From Steinernema hermaphroditum (taxonomy: Eukaryota > Nematoda > Chromadorea > Rhabditida > Steinernematidae), in contig CM059625.1 of NCBI GenBank assembly GCA_030435675.1, positions 7,316,001 to 7,380,000 of the forward strand: DNA of 64,000 nt, in the 5' to 3' direction. Within the stretch, counting starts at the first letter, position 1, and every line of letters begins with the position of its first letter. Positions 10,740 to 24,880 of this stretch are shown here, piece by piece. Under the pieces are notes generated by a model. That model was not told the origin of the DNA. It ran no database searches and saw only the letters and a program-made list of their open reading frames with translations. A program made the translations under genes and the position numbers.

Positions 10740-10758
10740 GATTCGCCCTTCTCCGAAG
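10740..10758 (+). repeat. gattcgcccttctccgaag junction, copy 1
   Basis: The A region reads gattcgcccttctccgaag instead of gatacccttcgtccgaag. Close relatives occur at 17940 and 55164, so this rare form has been copied within the array. Confidence 0.75.
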
Positions 10759-12862
10759 CGTCAGCTCTTCAGACAGGGAATCTGTCTATATGTCTCGATG
10801 CCCTACCTTCCGAAGCGTCGAGTCCCCAACCTCGATGCCCTTCGTCCGAAGCGTCAGCTCTTCAGACAGGGAATCTGTCTATATGTCTCGATGCCCTACC
10901 TCCGATGCGTCGAGTCCCCAACCTCGATACCCTTCGTCCGAAGCGTCAGCTCTTCAGACAGGGAATCTGTCTATATGTCTCGATGCCCTACCTCCGAAGC
11001 GTCGAGTCCCCAACCTCGATGCCTACCTTCGAAGCGTCGAGTCCCCAACCTCGATACCCTTCGTCCGAAGCGTCAGCTCTTCAGACAGGGAATCTGTCTA
11101 TATGTCTCGATGCCCTACCTCCGATACGTCGAGTCCCCAACCTCGATACCCTTCGTCCGAAGCGTCAGCTCTTCAGACAGGGAATCTGTCTATATGTCTC
11201 GATGCCCTACCTCCGATGCGTCGAGTCCCCAACCTCGATACCCTTCGTCCGAAGCGTCAGCTCTTCAGACAGGGAATCTGTCTATATGTCTCGATGCCCT
11301 ACCTCCGATGCCGAAGCGTCGAGTCCCCAACCTCGATACCCTTCGTCCGAAGCGTCAGCTCTTCAGACAGGGAATCTGTCTATATGTCTCGATGCCCTAC
11401 CTCCGATGCGTCGAGCCCCCAACCTCGATGCCCTACCTTCGAAGCGTCGAGTCCCCAACCTCGACACCCTTCGTCCGAAGCGTCAGCTCTTCAGACAGGG
11501 AATCTGTCTATATGTCTCGATGCCCTACCTCCGATGCCTCGAGTCCCCAACCTCGATACCCTTCGTCCGAAGCGTCAGCTCTTCAGACAGGGAATCTGTC
11601 TATATGTCTCGATGCCCTACCTACGAAGCGTCGAGCCCCACCTCGATGCCCTACCTCCGATGCGTCGAGTCCCTAACCTCGATCCGCTTCGTCCGAAGCG
11701 TCAGCTCTTCAGACAGGGAATCTGTCTATATGTCTCGATGCCCTACCTCCGATGCGTCGAGTCCCCAACCTCGATACCCTTCGTCCGAAGCGTCAGCTCT
11801 TCAGACAGGGAATCTGTCTATATGTCTCGATGCCCTACCTCCGATGCCTCGAGTCCCCGCAACCTCCACACGCTTCGTCCGAAGCGTCAGCTCTTCAGAC
11901 AGGGAATCTGTCTATATGTCTCGATGCCCTACCTCCGAAGCGTCGAGTCCCCAACCTCGATACCCTTCGTCCGAAGCGTCAGCTATTCAGACAGGGAATC
12001 TGTCTATATGTCTCGATGCCCTACCTCCGATGCGTCGAGTCCCCAACCTCGATGCCCTACCTTCGAAGCGTCGAGTCCCCAACCTCGATACCCTTCGTCC
12101 GAAGCGTCAGCTCTTCAGACAGGGAATCTGTCTATATGTCTCGATGCCCTACCTCCGATGCGTCGAGTCCCCAACCTCGATACCCTTCGTCCGAAGCGTC
12201 AGCTCTTCAGACAGGGAATCTGTCTATATGTCTCGATGCCCCTACCTCCGATGCCTCGAGTCGCCCCAACCTCGATACCCTTCGTCCGAAGCGTCAGCTC
12301 TTCAGACAGGGAATCTGTCTATATGTCTCGATGCCCTACCTTCCGAAGCGTCGAGTCCCCAACCTCGATACCCTTCGTCCGAAGCGTCAGCTATTCAGAC
12401 AGGGAATCTGTCTATATGTCTCGATGCCCTACCTCCGATGCCTCGAGTCCCCAACCTCGATACCCTTCGTCCGAAGCGTCAGCTCTTCAGACAGGGAATC
12501 TGTCTATATGTCTCGATGCCCTACCTCCGAAGCGTCGAGTCCCCAACCTCGATACCCTTCGTCCGAAGCGTCAGCTCTTCAGACAGGGAATCTGTCTATA
12601 TGTCTCGATGCCCTCTTCAGACAACCTCCGATGCCCTACCTTCGAAGCGTCGAGTCCCCAACCTCGATACCCTTCGTCCGAAGCGTCAGCTCTTCAGACA
12701 GGGAATCTGTCTATATGTCTCGATGCCCTACCTCCGATGCGTCGAGTCCCCAACCTCGATGCCCTACCTCTTCGTCCGAAGCGTCAGCTATTCAGACAGG
12801 GAATCTGTCTATATGTCTCGATGCCCTACCTCCGAAGCGTCGAGTCCCCAACCTCGATGCCC

Positions 12863-12935
12863 TACGTCCGAAGCGTCAGCCGAAGGGAATCCTCCAACGC
12901 TCGATGCCCTTCCTCCGAACGTCGCGTCAGACTCT
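12863..12935 (+). repeat. Heavily scrambled stretch
   Basis: The words are acgtccgaagcgtcagccg, aagggaatcctccaacgctcg, atgcccttcctccgaacgtcg and cgtcagactcttcag. No full unit order is kept for about 70 bp and then the regular array resumes. All words are repeat-derived, so this is not inserted foreign DNA. Confidence 0.75.
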
Positions 12936-14050
12936 TCAGACAGGGAATCTGTCTATATGTCTCGATGCCCTACCTTCCGATGCCTCGAGTCCCCAACCTC
13001 GACACCCTTCGTCCGAAGCGTCAGCTCTTCAGACAGGGAATCTGTCTATATGTCTCGATGCCCTACCTCCGATACGTCGAGTCCCCAACCTCGATACCCT
13101 TCGTCCGAAGCGTCAGCTCTTCAGACAGGGAATCTGTCTATATGTCTCGATGCCCTACCTCCGAAGCGTCGAGTCCCCAACCTCGATGCCCTACCTTCGA
13201 AGCGTCCGAACCTCGACACGCTTCGTCCGAAGCGTCAGCTCTTCAGACAGGGAATCTGTCTATATGTCTCGATGCCCTACCTCCGATGCGTCGAGTCCCC
13301 AACCTCGATACGCCCTTCGTCCGAAGCGTCAGCTATTCAGACAGGGAATCTGTCTATATGTCTCGATGCCCTACCTCCGATGCGTCGAGTCCCCCAACCT
13401 CGATGCCCTACCTTCCGAAGCGTCGAGTCCCCAACCTCGATCCCCAACCCTTCGTCCGAAGCGTCAGCTCTTCAGACAGGGAATCTGTCTATATGTCTCG
13501 ATGCCCTACCTCCGATGCCTCGAGTCCCCAACCTCGATACCCTTCGTCCGAAGCGTCAGCTCTTCAGACAGGGAATCTGTCTATATGTCTCGATGCCCTA
13601 CCTCCGAAGCGTCGAGTCCCCAACCTCGATACCCTTCGTCCGAAGCGTCAGCTCTTCAGACAGGGAATCTGTCTATATGTCTCGATGCCCTACCTCCGAT
13701 GCGTCGAGTCCCCAACCTCGATACACGCTTCGTCCGAAGCGTCAGCTATTCAGACAGGGAATCTGTCTATATGTCTCGATGCCCTACCTCCGATGCGTCG
13801 AGTCCCCAACCTCGATACCCTTCGTCCGAAGCGTCAGCTCTTCAGACAGGGAATCTGTCTATATGTCTCGATGCCCTACCTCCGATGCGTCGAGTCCCCA
13901 ACCTCGATACCCTTCGTCCGAAGCGTCAGCTCTTCAGACAGGGAATCTGTCTATATGTCTCGATGCCCTACCTCCGATGCGTCGAGTCCCCAACCTCGAT
14001 ACCCTTCGTCCGAAGCGTCAGCTATTCAGACAGGGAATCTGTCTATATGT

Positions 14051-14110
14051 CTCGTTGCCCTACCTCCGATGCCTCGAGTCGCCAACCTCCACACTACCTC
14101 CGATACGTCG
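14051..14110 (+). repeat. Long-range duplicated haplotype, copy 1
   Basis: This segment combines three rare features: ctcgttgccc, gagtcgccaacctccac, and the cacactacctccgatacg junction. The identical combination is found at 35587-35646, 21,536 bp away. Independent origin of all three together is unlikely. Confidence 0.85.
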
Positions 14111-16546
14111 AGTCCCCAACCTCGATACCCTTCGTCCGAAGCGTCAGCTCTTCAGACAGGGAATCTGTCTATATGTCTCGATGCCCTACCTCCGATGCCT
14201 CGAGTCCCCAACCTCGATACCCTTCGTCCGAAGCGTCAGCTCTTCAGACAGGGAATCTGTCTATATGTCTCGATGCCCTACCTCCGATGCCTCGAGTCCC
14301 CAACCTCGACACCCTTCGTCCGAAGCGTCAGCTCTTCAGACAGGGAATCTGTCTATATGTCTCGATGCCCTACCTCCGAAGCGTCGAGTCCCCAACCTCG
14401 ATACCCTTCGTCCGAAGCGTCAGCTCTTCAGACAGGGAATCTGTCTATATGTCTCGATGCCCTACCTCCGATGCGTCGAGTCCCCAACCTCGATACCCTT
14501 CGTCCGAAGCGTCAGCTCTTCAGACAGGGAATCTGTCTATATGTCTCGATGCCCTACCTTCGAAGCGTCGAGTCCCCAACCTCGATACCCTTCGTCCGAA
14601 GCGTCAGCTCTTCAGACAGGGAATCTGTCTATATGTCTCGATGCCCTACCTCCGAAGCGTCGAGTCCCCAACCTCGATACCCTTCGTCCGAAGCGTCAGC
14701 TCTTCAGACAGGGAATCTGTCTATATGTCTCGATGCCCTACCTCCGAAGCGTCGAGTCCCCAACCTCGATCCCCTTCGTCCGAAGCGTCAGCTCTTCAGA
14801 CAGGGAATCTGTCTATATGTCTCGATGCCCTACCTCCGATGCGTCGAGTCCCCAACCTCGACACCCTTCGTCCGAAGCGTCAGCTATTCAGACAGGGAAT
14901 CTGTCTATTGTCTCGATGTCCTACCTCCGATGCGTCAGCCCCCAACCTCGATGCCCTACCTTCGAAGCGTCGAGTCCCCAACCTCGATACCCTTCGTCCG
15001 AAGCGTCAGCTCTTCAGACAGGGAATCTGTCTATATGTCTCGATGCCCTACCTCCGAAGCCTCGAGTCCCCAACCTCGATACCCTTCGTCCGAAGCGTCA
15101 GCTCTTCAGACAGGGAATCTGTCTATATGTCTCGATGCCCTACCTCCGATGCGTCGAGTCCCCAACCTCGATTCCCTTCGTCCGAAGCGTCAGCTCTTCA
15201 GACAGGGAATCTGTCTATATGTCTCGATGCCCTACCTCCGAAGCGTCGAGTCCCCAACCTCGATACCCTTCGTCCGAAGCGTCAGCTCTTCAGACAGGGA
15301 ATCTGTCTATATGTCTCGATGCCCTACCTCCGAAGCCTCGAGTCCCCAACCTCGATACCCTTCGTCCGAAGCGTCAGCTCTTCAGACAGGGAATCTGTCT
15401 ATATGTCTCGATGCCCTACCTCCGATGCGTCGAGTCCCCAACCTCGATGCCCTACCTTCGAAGCGTCGAGTCCCCAACCTCGATACCCTTCGTCCGAAGC
15501 GTCAGCTCTTCAGACAGGGAATCTGTCTATATGTCTCGATGCCCTACCTCCGATGCGTCGAGTCCCCAACCTCGATACCCTTCGTCCGAAGCGTCAGCTC
15601 TTCAGACAGGGAATCTGTCTATATGTCTCGATGCCCTACCTCCGATGCGTCGAGTCCCCAACCTCGATACCCTTCGTCCGAAGCGTCAGCTCTTCAGACA
15701 GGGAATCTGTCTATATGTCTCGATGCCCTACCTCCGATGCGTCGAGTCCAACTCGATGCCCTACCTTCGAAGCGTCGAGTCCCCAACCTCGATACCCTTC
15801 GTCCGAAGCGTCAGCTCTTCAGACAGGGAATCTGTCTATATGTCTCGATGCCCTACCTCCGATGCGTCGAGTCCCCAACCTCGATACCCTTCGTCCGAAG
15901 CGTCAGCTCTTCAGACAGGGAATCTGTCTATATGTCTCGATGCCCTACCTTCGAAGCCGATGCGCCTCGAGTCCCCAACCTCGATGCCCTTCGTCCGAAG
16001 CGTCAGCTCTTCAGACAGGGAATCTGTCTATATGTCTCGATGCCCTACCTCCGAAGCGTCGAGTCCCCAACCTCGATACCCTTCGTCCGAAGCGTCAGCT
16101 CTTCAGACAGGGAATCTGTCTATATGTCTCGATGCCCTACCTCCGATCGCGTCGAGCCCCCAACCTCCCCAACCCGATGCCCTACCTTCGAAGCGTCGAG
16201 TCCCCAACCTCGATACCCTTCGTCCGAAGCGTCAGCTCTTCAGACAGGGAATCTGTCTATATGTCTCGATGCCCTACCTCCGATACGTCGAGTCCCCAAC
16301 CTCGATACCCTTCGTCCGAAGCGTCAGCTCTTCAGACAGGGAATCTGTCTATATGTCTCGATGCCCTACCTCCGAAGCGTCGAGTCCCCAACCTCGATAC
16401 CCTTCGTCCGAAGCGTCAGCTCTTCAGACAGGGAATCTGTCTATATGTCTCGATGCCCTACCTCCGATGCCTCGAGTCCCCAACCTCGATACCCTTCGTC
16501 CGATGCGTCAGCTATTCAGACAGGGAATCTGTCTATATGTCTCGAT

Positions 16547-16583
16547 CTACCTCCATGTCGCCCCACCTCATGCCCTACCGAAG
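16547..16583 (+). repeat. Scrambled unit
   Basis: After ctcgat the sequence reads ctacctccatgtcgcccc, acctcatgccctaccg, then aagcgtcgag. The unit is a shuffled version of B and boundary words. Confidence 0.75.
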
Positions 16584-17276
16584 CGTCGAGTCCCCAACCT
16601 CGACACCCTTCGTCCGAAGCGTCAGCTCTTCAGACAGGGAATCTGTCTATATGTCTCGATGCCCTACCTCCGAAGCGTCGAGTCCCCAACCTCGACACCC
16701 TTCGTCCGAAGCGTCAGCTCTTCAGACAGGGAATCTGTCTATATGTCTCGATGCCCTACCTCCGATGCGTCGAGTCCCCAACCTCGATACCCTTCGTCCG
16801 AAGCGTCAGCTCTTCAGACAGGGAATCTGTCTATATGTCTCGATGCCCTACCTCCGATGCGTCGAGTCCCCAACCTCGATGCCCTTCGTCCGAAGCGTCA
16901 GCTCTTCAGACAGGGAATCTGTCTATATGTCTCGATGCCCTACCTCCGATGCCTCGAGTCCCCAACCTCGATACCCTTCGTCCGAAGCGTCAGCTCTTCA
17001 GACAGGGAATCTGTCTATATGTCTCGATGCCCTACCTCCGATGCGTCGAGTCCCCAACCTCGATGCCCTACTTTCGAAGCGTCGAGTCCCCAACCTCGAT
17101 ACCCTTCGTCCGAAGCGTCAGCTCTTCAGACAGGGAATCTGTCTATATGTCTCGATGCCCTACCTCCGATACGTCGAGTCCCCAACCTCGATACCCTTCG
17201 TCCGAAGCGTCAGCTCTTCAGACAGGGAATCTGTCTATATGTCTCGATGCCCTACCTCCGATGCGTCGAGTCCCCA

Positions 17277-17292
17277 ACCTCGATAGCTCTTC
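17277..17292 (+). repeat. 73-bp unit lacking the CENP-B-like motif
   Basis: cctcgat is joined directly to agctcttcag. Unit positions 15-33 (19 bp) are missing, so this copy lacks the palindrome and the CENP-B-like motif but keeps the hairpin. A tag is created at 17284-17286. Confidence 0.8.
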
Positions 17293-17939
17293 AGACAGGG
17301 AATCTGTCTATATGTCTCGATGCCCTACCTCCGAAGCGTCGAGTCCCCAACCTCGATACCCTTCGTCCGAAGCGTCAGCTCTTCAGACAGGGAATCTGTC
17401 TATATGTCTCGATGCCCTACCTCCGATGCGTCGAGTCCCCAACCTCGATACCCTTCGTCCGAAGCGTCAGCTCTTCAGACAGGGAATCTGTCTATATGTC
17501 TCGATGCCCTACCTACGAAGCGTCGAGTCCCCAACCTCGATACCCTTCGTCCGAAGCGTCAGCTCTTCAGACAGGGAATCTGTCTATATGTCTCGATGCC
17601 CTACTTCCGAAGCGTCGAGTCCCCAACCTCGATACCCTTCGTCCGAAGCGTCAGCTCTTCAGACAGGGAATCTGTCTATATGTCTCGATGCCCTACCTCC
17701 GAAGCGTCGAGTCCCCAACCTCGATGCCCTACCTTCGAAGCGTCGAGTCCCCAACCTCGCCCTCCGTCCGAAGCGTCAGCTCTTCAGACAGGGAATCTGT
17801 CTATATGTCTCGATGCCCTACCTCCGAAGCGTCGAGTCCCCAACCTCGATACCCTTCGTCCGAAGCGTCAGCTCTTCAGACAGGGAATCTGTCTATATGT
17901 CTCGATGCCCTACCTCCGAAGCGTCGAGTCCCCAACCTC

Positions 17940-17956
17940 GATTCGCCCTTTCCGAA
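17940..17956 (+). repeat. gattcgccctttccgaag junction, copy 2
   Basis: This is a one-base-shorter relative of the junction at 10740. The shared gattcgccctt word, absent from ordinary units, links the copies. Confidence 0.7.
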
Positions 17957-19773
17957 GCGTCAGCTCTTCAGACAGGGAATCTGTCTATATGTCTCGATGC
18001 CCTACCTTCGAAGCGTCGAGTCCCCAACCTCGATACCCTTCGTCCGAAGCGTCAGCTCTTCAGACAGGGAATCTGTCTATATGTCTCGATGCCCTACCTC
18101 CGAAGCGTCGAGTCCCCAACCTCGATACCCTTCGTTCGTCCGAAGCGTCAGCTATTCAGACAGGGAATCTGTCTATATGTCTCGATGCCCTACCTCCGAA
18201 GCGTCGAGTCCCCAACCTCGATACCCTTCGTCCGAAGCGTCAGCTCTTCAGACAGGGAATCTGTCTATATGTCTCGATGCCCTACCTCCGATCGTCGAGT
18301 CCCCAACCTCGATGCCCTACCTTCGAAGCGTCGAGTCCCCAACCTCGATACCCTTCGTCCGAAGCGTCAGCTCTTCAGACAGGGAATCTGTCTATATGTC
18401 TCGATGCCCTACCTCCGATGCGTCGAGTCCCCAACCTCGATCCCTTCGTCCGAAGCGTCAGCTCTTCAGACAGGGAATCTGTCTATATGTCTCGATGCCC
18501 TACCTCCGATGCGTCGAGCCTCGATGCCCTACCTTCGAAGCGTCGAGTCCCCAACCTCGATACCCTTCGTCCGAAGCGTCAGCTCTTCAGACAGGGAATC
18601 TGTCTATATGTCTCGATGCCCTACCTCCGATGCGTCGAGTCCCCAACCTCGACACCCTTCGTCCGAAGCGTCAGCTCTTCAGACAGGGAATCTGTCTATA
18701 TGTCTCGATGCCCTACCTCCGAAGCGTCGAGTCCCCAACCTCGATGCCCTTCGTCCGAAGCGTCAGCTCTTCAGACAGGGAATCTGTCTATATGTCTCGA
18801 TGCCCTACCTCCGATGCCTCGAGTCCCCAACCTCGACACCCTTCGTCCGAAGCGTCAGCTCTTCAGACAGGGAATCTGTCTATATGTCTCGATGCCCTAC
18901 CTCCGATACGTCGAGTCGCCAACCTCGATGCCCTTCGTCCGAAGCGTCAGCTATTCAGACAGGGAATCTGTCTATATGTCTCGATGCCCTACCTCCGAAG
19001 CGTCGAGTCCCCAACCTCGATACCCTTCGTCCGAAGCGTCAGCTCTTCAGACAGGGAATCTGTCTATATGTCTCGATGCCCTACCTCCGAATCGTCGAGT
19101 CCCCAACCTCGATACCCTTCGTCCGAAGCGTCAGCTCTTCAGACAGGGAATCTGTCTATATGTCTCGATGCCCTACCTCCGAAGCGTCGAGTCCCCAACC
19201 TCGATACCCTTCGTCCGAAGCGTCAGCTCTTCAGACAGGGAATCTGTCTATATGTCTCGATGCCCTACCTCCGATGCCACTTCGAAGGTCGAGTCCCCAA
19301 CCTCGACACCCTTCGTCCGAAGCGTCAGCTCTTCAGACAGGGAATCTGTCTATATGTCTCGATGCCCTACCTCCGATGCCTCGAGTCGCCAACCTCGATA
19401 CCCTTCGTCCGAAGCGTCAGCTATTCAGACAGGGAATCTGTCTATATGTCTCGATGCCCTACCTCCGATGCGTCGAGTCCCCAACCTCGATGCCCTACCT
19501 TCGAAGCGTCGAGTCCCCAACCTCGATACCCTTCGTCCGAAGCGTCAGCTCTTCAGACAGGGAATCTGTCTATATGTCTCGATGCCCTACCTCCGATGCC
19601 TCGAGTCCCCAACCTCGATACCCTTCGTCCGAAGCGTCAGCTCTTCAGACAGGGAATCTGTCTATATGTCTCGATGCCCTACCTCCGATGCGTCGAGTCC
19701 CCAACCTCGATGCCCTTCGTCCGAAGCGTCAGCTCTTCAGACAGGGAATCTGTCTATATGTCTCGATGCCCTA

Positions 19774-19792
19774 CCTCCCTCCTTGAAGCGTC
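19774..19792 (+). repeat. tccttgaagcgtcgag junction, copy 1
   Basis: The B end reads ctacctccctccttgaagcg. The tga it contains closes one frame. The tccttgaagcg word recurs at 26602. Confidence 0.75.
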
Positions 19793-22480
19793 GAGTCCCC
19801 AACCTCGATACCCTTCGTCCGAAGCGTCAGCTCTTCAGACAGGGAATCTGTCTATATGTCTCGATGCCCTACCTCCGAAGCGTCGAGTCCCCAACCTCGA
19901 TACCCTTCGTCCGAAGCGTCAGCTCTTCAGACAGGGAATCTGTCTATATGTCTCGATGCCCTACCTCCGATGCGAAGCGTCGAGTCCCCAACCTCGATAC
20001 CCTTCGTCCGAAGCGTCAGCTCTTCAGACAGGGAATCTGTCTATATGTCTCGATGCCCTACCTCCGAAGCGTCGAGTCCCCAACCTCGATACCCTTCGTC
20101 CGAAGCGTCAGCTCTTCAGACAGGGAATCTGTCTATATGTCTCGATGCCCTACCTCCGATGCGTCGAGTCCCCAACCTCGATACCCTTCGTCCGAAGCGT
20201 CAGCTATTCAGACAGGGAATCTGTCTATATGTCTCGATGCCCTACCTCCGATGCGTCGAGCCCCCAACCTCGATGCCCTACCTTCGAAGCGTCGAGTCCC
20301 CAACCTCGATACCCTTCGTCCGAAGCGTCAGCTCTTCAGACAGGGAATCTGTCTATATGTCTCGATGCCCTACCTCCGATGCGTCGAGTCCCCAACCTCG
20401 ATACCCTTCGTCCGAAGCGTCAGCTCTTCAGACAGGGAATCTGTCTATATGTCTCGATGCCCTACCTCCGAAGCGTCGAGTCCCCAACCTCGATACCCTT
20501 CGTCCGAAGCGTCAGCTCTTCAGACAGGGAATCTGTCTATATGTCTCGATGCCCTACCTCCGATGCGTCGAGTCCCCAACCTCGATACCCTTCGTCCGAA
20601 GCGTCAGCTCTTCAGACAGGGAATCTGTCTATATGTCTCGATGCCCTACCTCCGATGCCCAGCGTCGAGTCCCCAACCTCGATACCCTTCGTCCGAAGCG
20701 TCAGCTATTCAGACAGGGAATCTGTCTATATGTCTCGATGCCCTACCTCCGATGCGTCGAGTCCCCAACCTCGATGCCCTACCTTCGAACGTCGATCCCC
20801 AACCTCGATACCCTTCGTCCGAAGCGTCAGCTCTTCAGACAGGGAATCTGTCTATATGTCTCGATGCCCTACCTCCGATGCCTCGAGTCGCCAACCTCCA
20901 CCCTACCTTCGAAGCGTCGAGTCCCCAACCTCGATACCCTTCGTCCGAAGCGTCAGCTCTTCAGACAGGGAATCTGTCTATATGTCTCGATGCCCTACCT
21001 CCGATGCCTCGAGTCCCCAACCTCGATACCCTTCGTCCGAAGCGTCAGCTCTTCAGACAGGGAATCTGTCTATATGTCTCGATGCCCTACCTCCGATGCG
21101 TCGAGCCCCCAACCTCGATGCCCTACCTTCGAAGCGTCGAGTCCCCAACCTCGATACCCTTCGTCCGAAGCGTCAGCTCTTCAGACAGGGAATCTGTCTA
21201 TATGTCTCGATGCCCTACCTCCGATGCGTCGAGTCCCCAACCTCGATACCCTTCGTCCGAAGCGTCAGCTCTTCAGACAGGGAATCTGTCTATATGTCTC
21301 GATGCCCTACCTTCGAAGCGTCGAGTCCGCAACCTCGATACCCTTCGTCCGAAGCGTCAGCTCATCAGACAGGGAATCTGTCTATATGTCTCGATGCCCT
21401 ACCTCCAATACGTCGAGTCCCCAACCTCGATACCCTTCGTCCGAAGCGTCAGCTCTTCAGACAGGGAATCTGTCTATATGTCTCGATGCCCTACATTCGA
21501 AGCGTCGAGTCCCCAACCTCGATACCCTTCGTCCGAAGCGTCAGCTCTTCAGACAGGGAATCTGTCTATATGTCTCGATGCCCTACCTCCGATGCGTCTC
21601 GAGTCGCCAACAACCTCGACACCCTTCGTCCGAAGCGTCAGCTCTTCAGACAGGGAATCTGTCTATATGTCTCGATGCCCTACCTCCGAAGCGTCGAGTC
21701 CCCAACCTCGATACCCTTCGTCCGAAGCGTCAGCTCTTCAGACAGGGAATCTGTCTATATGTCTCGATGCCCTACCTCCGAAGCGTCGAGTCCCCAACCT
21801 CGATACCCTTCGTCCGAAGCGTCAGCTCTTCAGACAGGGAATCTGTCTATATGTCTCGATGCCCTACCTTCGAAGCGTCGAGTCCCCAACCTCGATACCC
21901 TTCGTCCGAAGCGTCAGCTCTTCAGACAGGGAATCTGTCTATATGTCTCGATGCCCTACCTCCGAAGCGTCGAGTCCCCAACCTCGATACCCTTCGTCCG
22001 AAGCGTCAGCTCTTCAGACAGGGAATCTGTCTATATGTCTCGATGCCCTACCTCCGATACGTCGAGTCCCCAACCTCGATACCCTTCGTCCGAAGCGTCA
22101 GCTCTTCAGACAGGGAATCTGTCTATATGTCTCGATGCCCTACCTTCGAAGCGTCGAGTCCCCAACCTCGATACCCTTCGTCCGAAGCGTCAGCTCTTCA
22201 GACAGGGAATCTGTCTATATGTCTCGATGCCCTACCTCCGATGCCTCGAGTCCCCAACCTCGACACGCTTCGTCCGAAGCGTCAGCTATTCAGACAGGGA
22301 ATCTGTCTATATGTCTCGATGCCCTACCTCCGATGCGTCGAGCCCCCAACCTCGATGCCCTACCTTCGAAGCGTCGAGTCCCCAACCTCGATACCCTTCG
22401 TCCGAAGCGTCAGCTCTTCAGACAGGGAATCTGTCTATATGTCTCGATGCCCTACCTCCGATGCGTCGAGTCCCCAACCT

Positions 22481-22512
22481 CGATGCACCTTCGGCTTCGT
22501 CCGTCCGAAGCG
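22481..22512 (+). repeat. Irregular A region
   Basis: The A region reads gatgcaccttcggcttcgtccgtccgaag in pieces: caccttcgg, then cttcgtccg with an extra tccg. Local slippage of the cttcg and tccg words would explain it. Confidence 0.7.
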
Positions 22513-23329
22513 TCAGCTCTTCAGACAGGGAATCTGTCTATATGTCTCGATGCCCTACCTCCGATGCGTCGAGTCCCCAACCTCGATACCCTTCGTCCGA
22601 AGCGTCAGCTCTTCAGACAGGGAATCTGTCTATATGTCTCGATGCCCTACCTCCGAAGCGTCGAGTCCCCAACCTCGATACCCTTCGTCCGAAGCGTCAG
22701 CTATTCAGACAGGGAATCTGTCTATATGTCTCGATGCCCTACCTCCGATACGTCGAGTCCCCAACCCCCCAACCTCGATGCCCTACCTTTCCGAAGCGTC
22801 GAGTCCCCAACCTCGATACCCTTCGTCCGAAGCGTCAGCTCTTCAGACAGGGAATCTGTCTATATGTCTCGATGCCCTACCTCCGAAGCCTCGCGTCGAG
22901 TCCCCAACCTCGATACCCTTCGTCCGAAGCGTCAGCTCTTCAGACAGGGAATCTGTCTATATGTCTCGATGCCCTACCTTCGAAGCGTCGAGTCCCCAAC
23001 CTCGATACCCTTCGTCCGAAGCGTCAGCTCTTCAGACAGGGAATCTGTCTATATGTCTCGATGCCCTACCTCCGATGCGTCGAGTCCCCAACCTCGATAC
23101 CCTTCGTCCGAAGCGTCAGCTCTTCAGACAGGGAATCTGTCTATATGTCTCGATGCCCTACCTTCGAAGCGTCGAGTCCCCAACCTCGATACCCTTCGTC
23201 CGAAGCGTCAGCTCTTCAGACAGGGAATCTGTCTATATGTCTCGATGCCCTACCTCCGATACGTCGAGTCCCCAACCTCGATACCCTTCGTCCGAAGCGT
23301 CAGCTCTTCAGACAGGGAATCTGTCTATA

Positions 23330-23354
23330 TGTCTCCTCCTAATAGCCCAACTCG
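23330..23354 (+). repeat. Scrambled unit with two adjacent stops
   Basis: After atatgtct the sequence reads cctcctaatagcccaactcg, then atgccc. It includes taa and tag. Sub-repeat B of this unit is missing. Confidence 0.75.
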
Positions 23355-24800
23355 ATGCCCTTCGTCCGAAGCGTCAGCTCTTCAGACAGGGAATCTGTCT
23401 ATATGTCTCGATGCCCTACCTCCGATGCGTCGAGCCCCCAACCTCGACACGATTCGTCCGAAGCGTCAGCTATTCAGACAGGGAATCTGTCTATATGTCT
23501 CGATGCCCTACCTCCGATGCGTCGAGCCCCCAACCTCGATGCCCTACCTTCGAAGCGTCGAGTCCCCAACCTCGATACCCTTCGTCCGAAGCGTCAGCTC
23601 TTCAGACAGGGAATCTGTCTATATGTCTCGATGCCCTACCTCCGATGCGTCGAGTCCCCAACCTCGATGCCCTACCTTCGAGTCCTCGACACGCTTCGTC
23701 CGAAGCGTCAGCTATTCAGACAGGGAATCTGTCTATATGTCTCGATGCCCTACCTCCGAAGCGTCGAGACCCCAACCTCGATGCCCTTCGTCGAAGCGTC
23801 AGCCCAACCTCGATACCCTTCGTCCGAAGCGTCAGCTCTTCAGACAGGGAATCTGTCTATATGTCTCGATGCCCTACCTCCGATACGTCGAGTCCCCAAC
23901 CTCGATACCCTTCGTCCGAAGCGTCAGCTCTTCAGACAGGGAATCTGTCTATATGTCTCGATGCCCTACCTCCGATGCCTCGAGTCGCCAACCTCGACAC
24001 GCTTCGTCCGAAGCGTCAGCTATTCAGACAGGGAATCTGTCTATATGTCTCGATGCCCTACCTCCGATGCGTCGAGCCCCCAACCTCGATGCCCTACCTT
24101 CGAAGCGTCGAGTCCCCAACCTCGATACCCTTCGTCCGAAGCGTCAGCTCTTCAGACAGGGAATCTGTCTATATGTCTCGATGCCCTACCTCCGATGCGT
24201 CGAGTCCCCAACCTCGATGCCCTACCTCCGAAGCATCGAGTCCCCACCCTCGACACCCTTCGTCCGAAGCGTCAGCTCTTCAGACAGGGAATCTGTCTAT
24301 ATGTCTCGATGCCCTACCTCCGAAGCCTCGAGTCCCCAACCTCGATACCCTTCGTCCGAAGCGTCAGCTATTCAGACAGGGAATCTGTCTATATGTCTCG
24401 ATGCCCTACCTCCGATGCGTCGAGTCCCCAACCTCGATGCCCTACCTTCGTCGAAGCGTCGAGTCCCCAACCTCGATACCCTTCGTCCGAAGCGTCAGCT
24501 CTTCAGACAGGGAATCTGTCTATATGTCTCGATGCCCTACCTCCGATGCGTCGAGTCCCCAACCTCGATACCCTTCGTCCGAAGCGTCAGCTCTTCAGAC
24601 AGGGAATCTGTCTATATGTCTCGATGCCCTACCTCCGAAGCGTCTCGAGTCCCCAACCTCGATCACCCTTCGTCCGAAGCGTCAGCTCTTCAGACAGGGA
24701 ATCTGTCTATATGTCTCGATGCCCTACCTCCGATACGTCGAGTCCCCAACCTCGATACCCTTCGTCCGAAGCGTCAGCTATTCAGACAGGGAATCTGTCT

Positions 24801-24880
24801 ATATGTCTCGATGCCCTTCCTCCGAAGCGTCGAGTCCCCAACCTCGATGCCCTACCCTCGAAGCGTCAGCTATTCAGACA
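24801..24880 (+). repeat. Long-range duplicated haplotype, copy 1
   Basis: An 80-bp segment carries gatgcccttcctccgaagcg, a short unit with gccctaccctcgaagcgtcag, and then agctattcag. It is identical to 30611-30690, 5,810 bp downstream. A partial relative lies near 36371. Confidence 0.85.
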
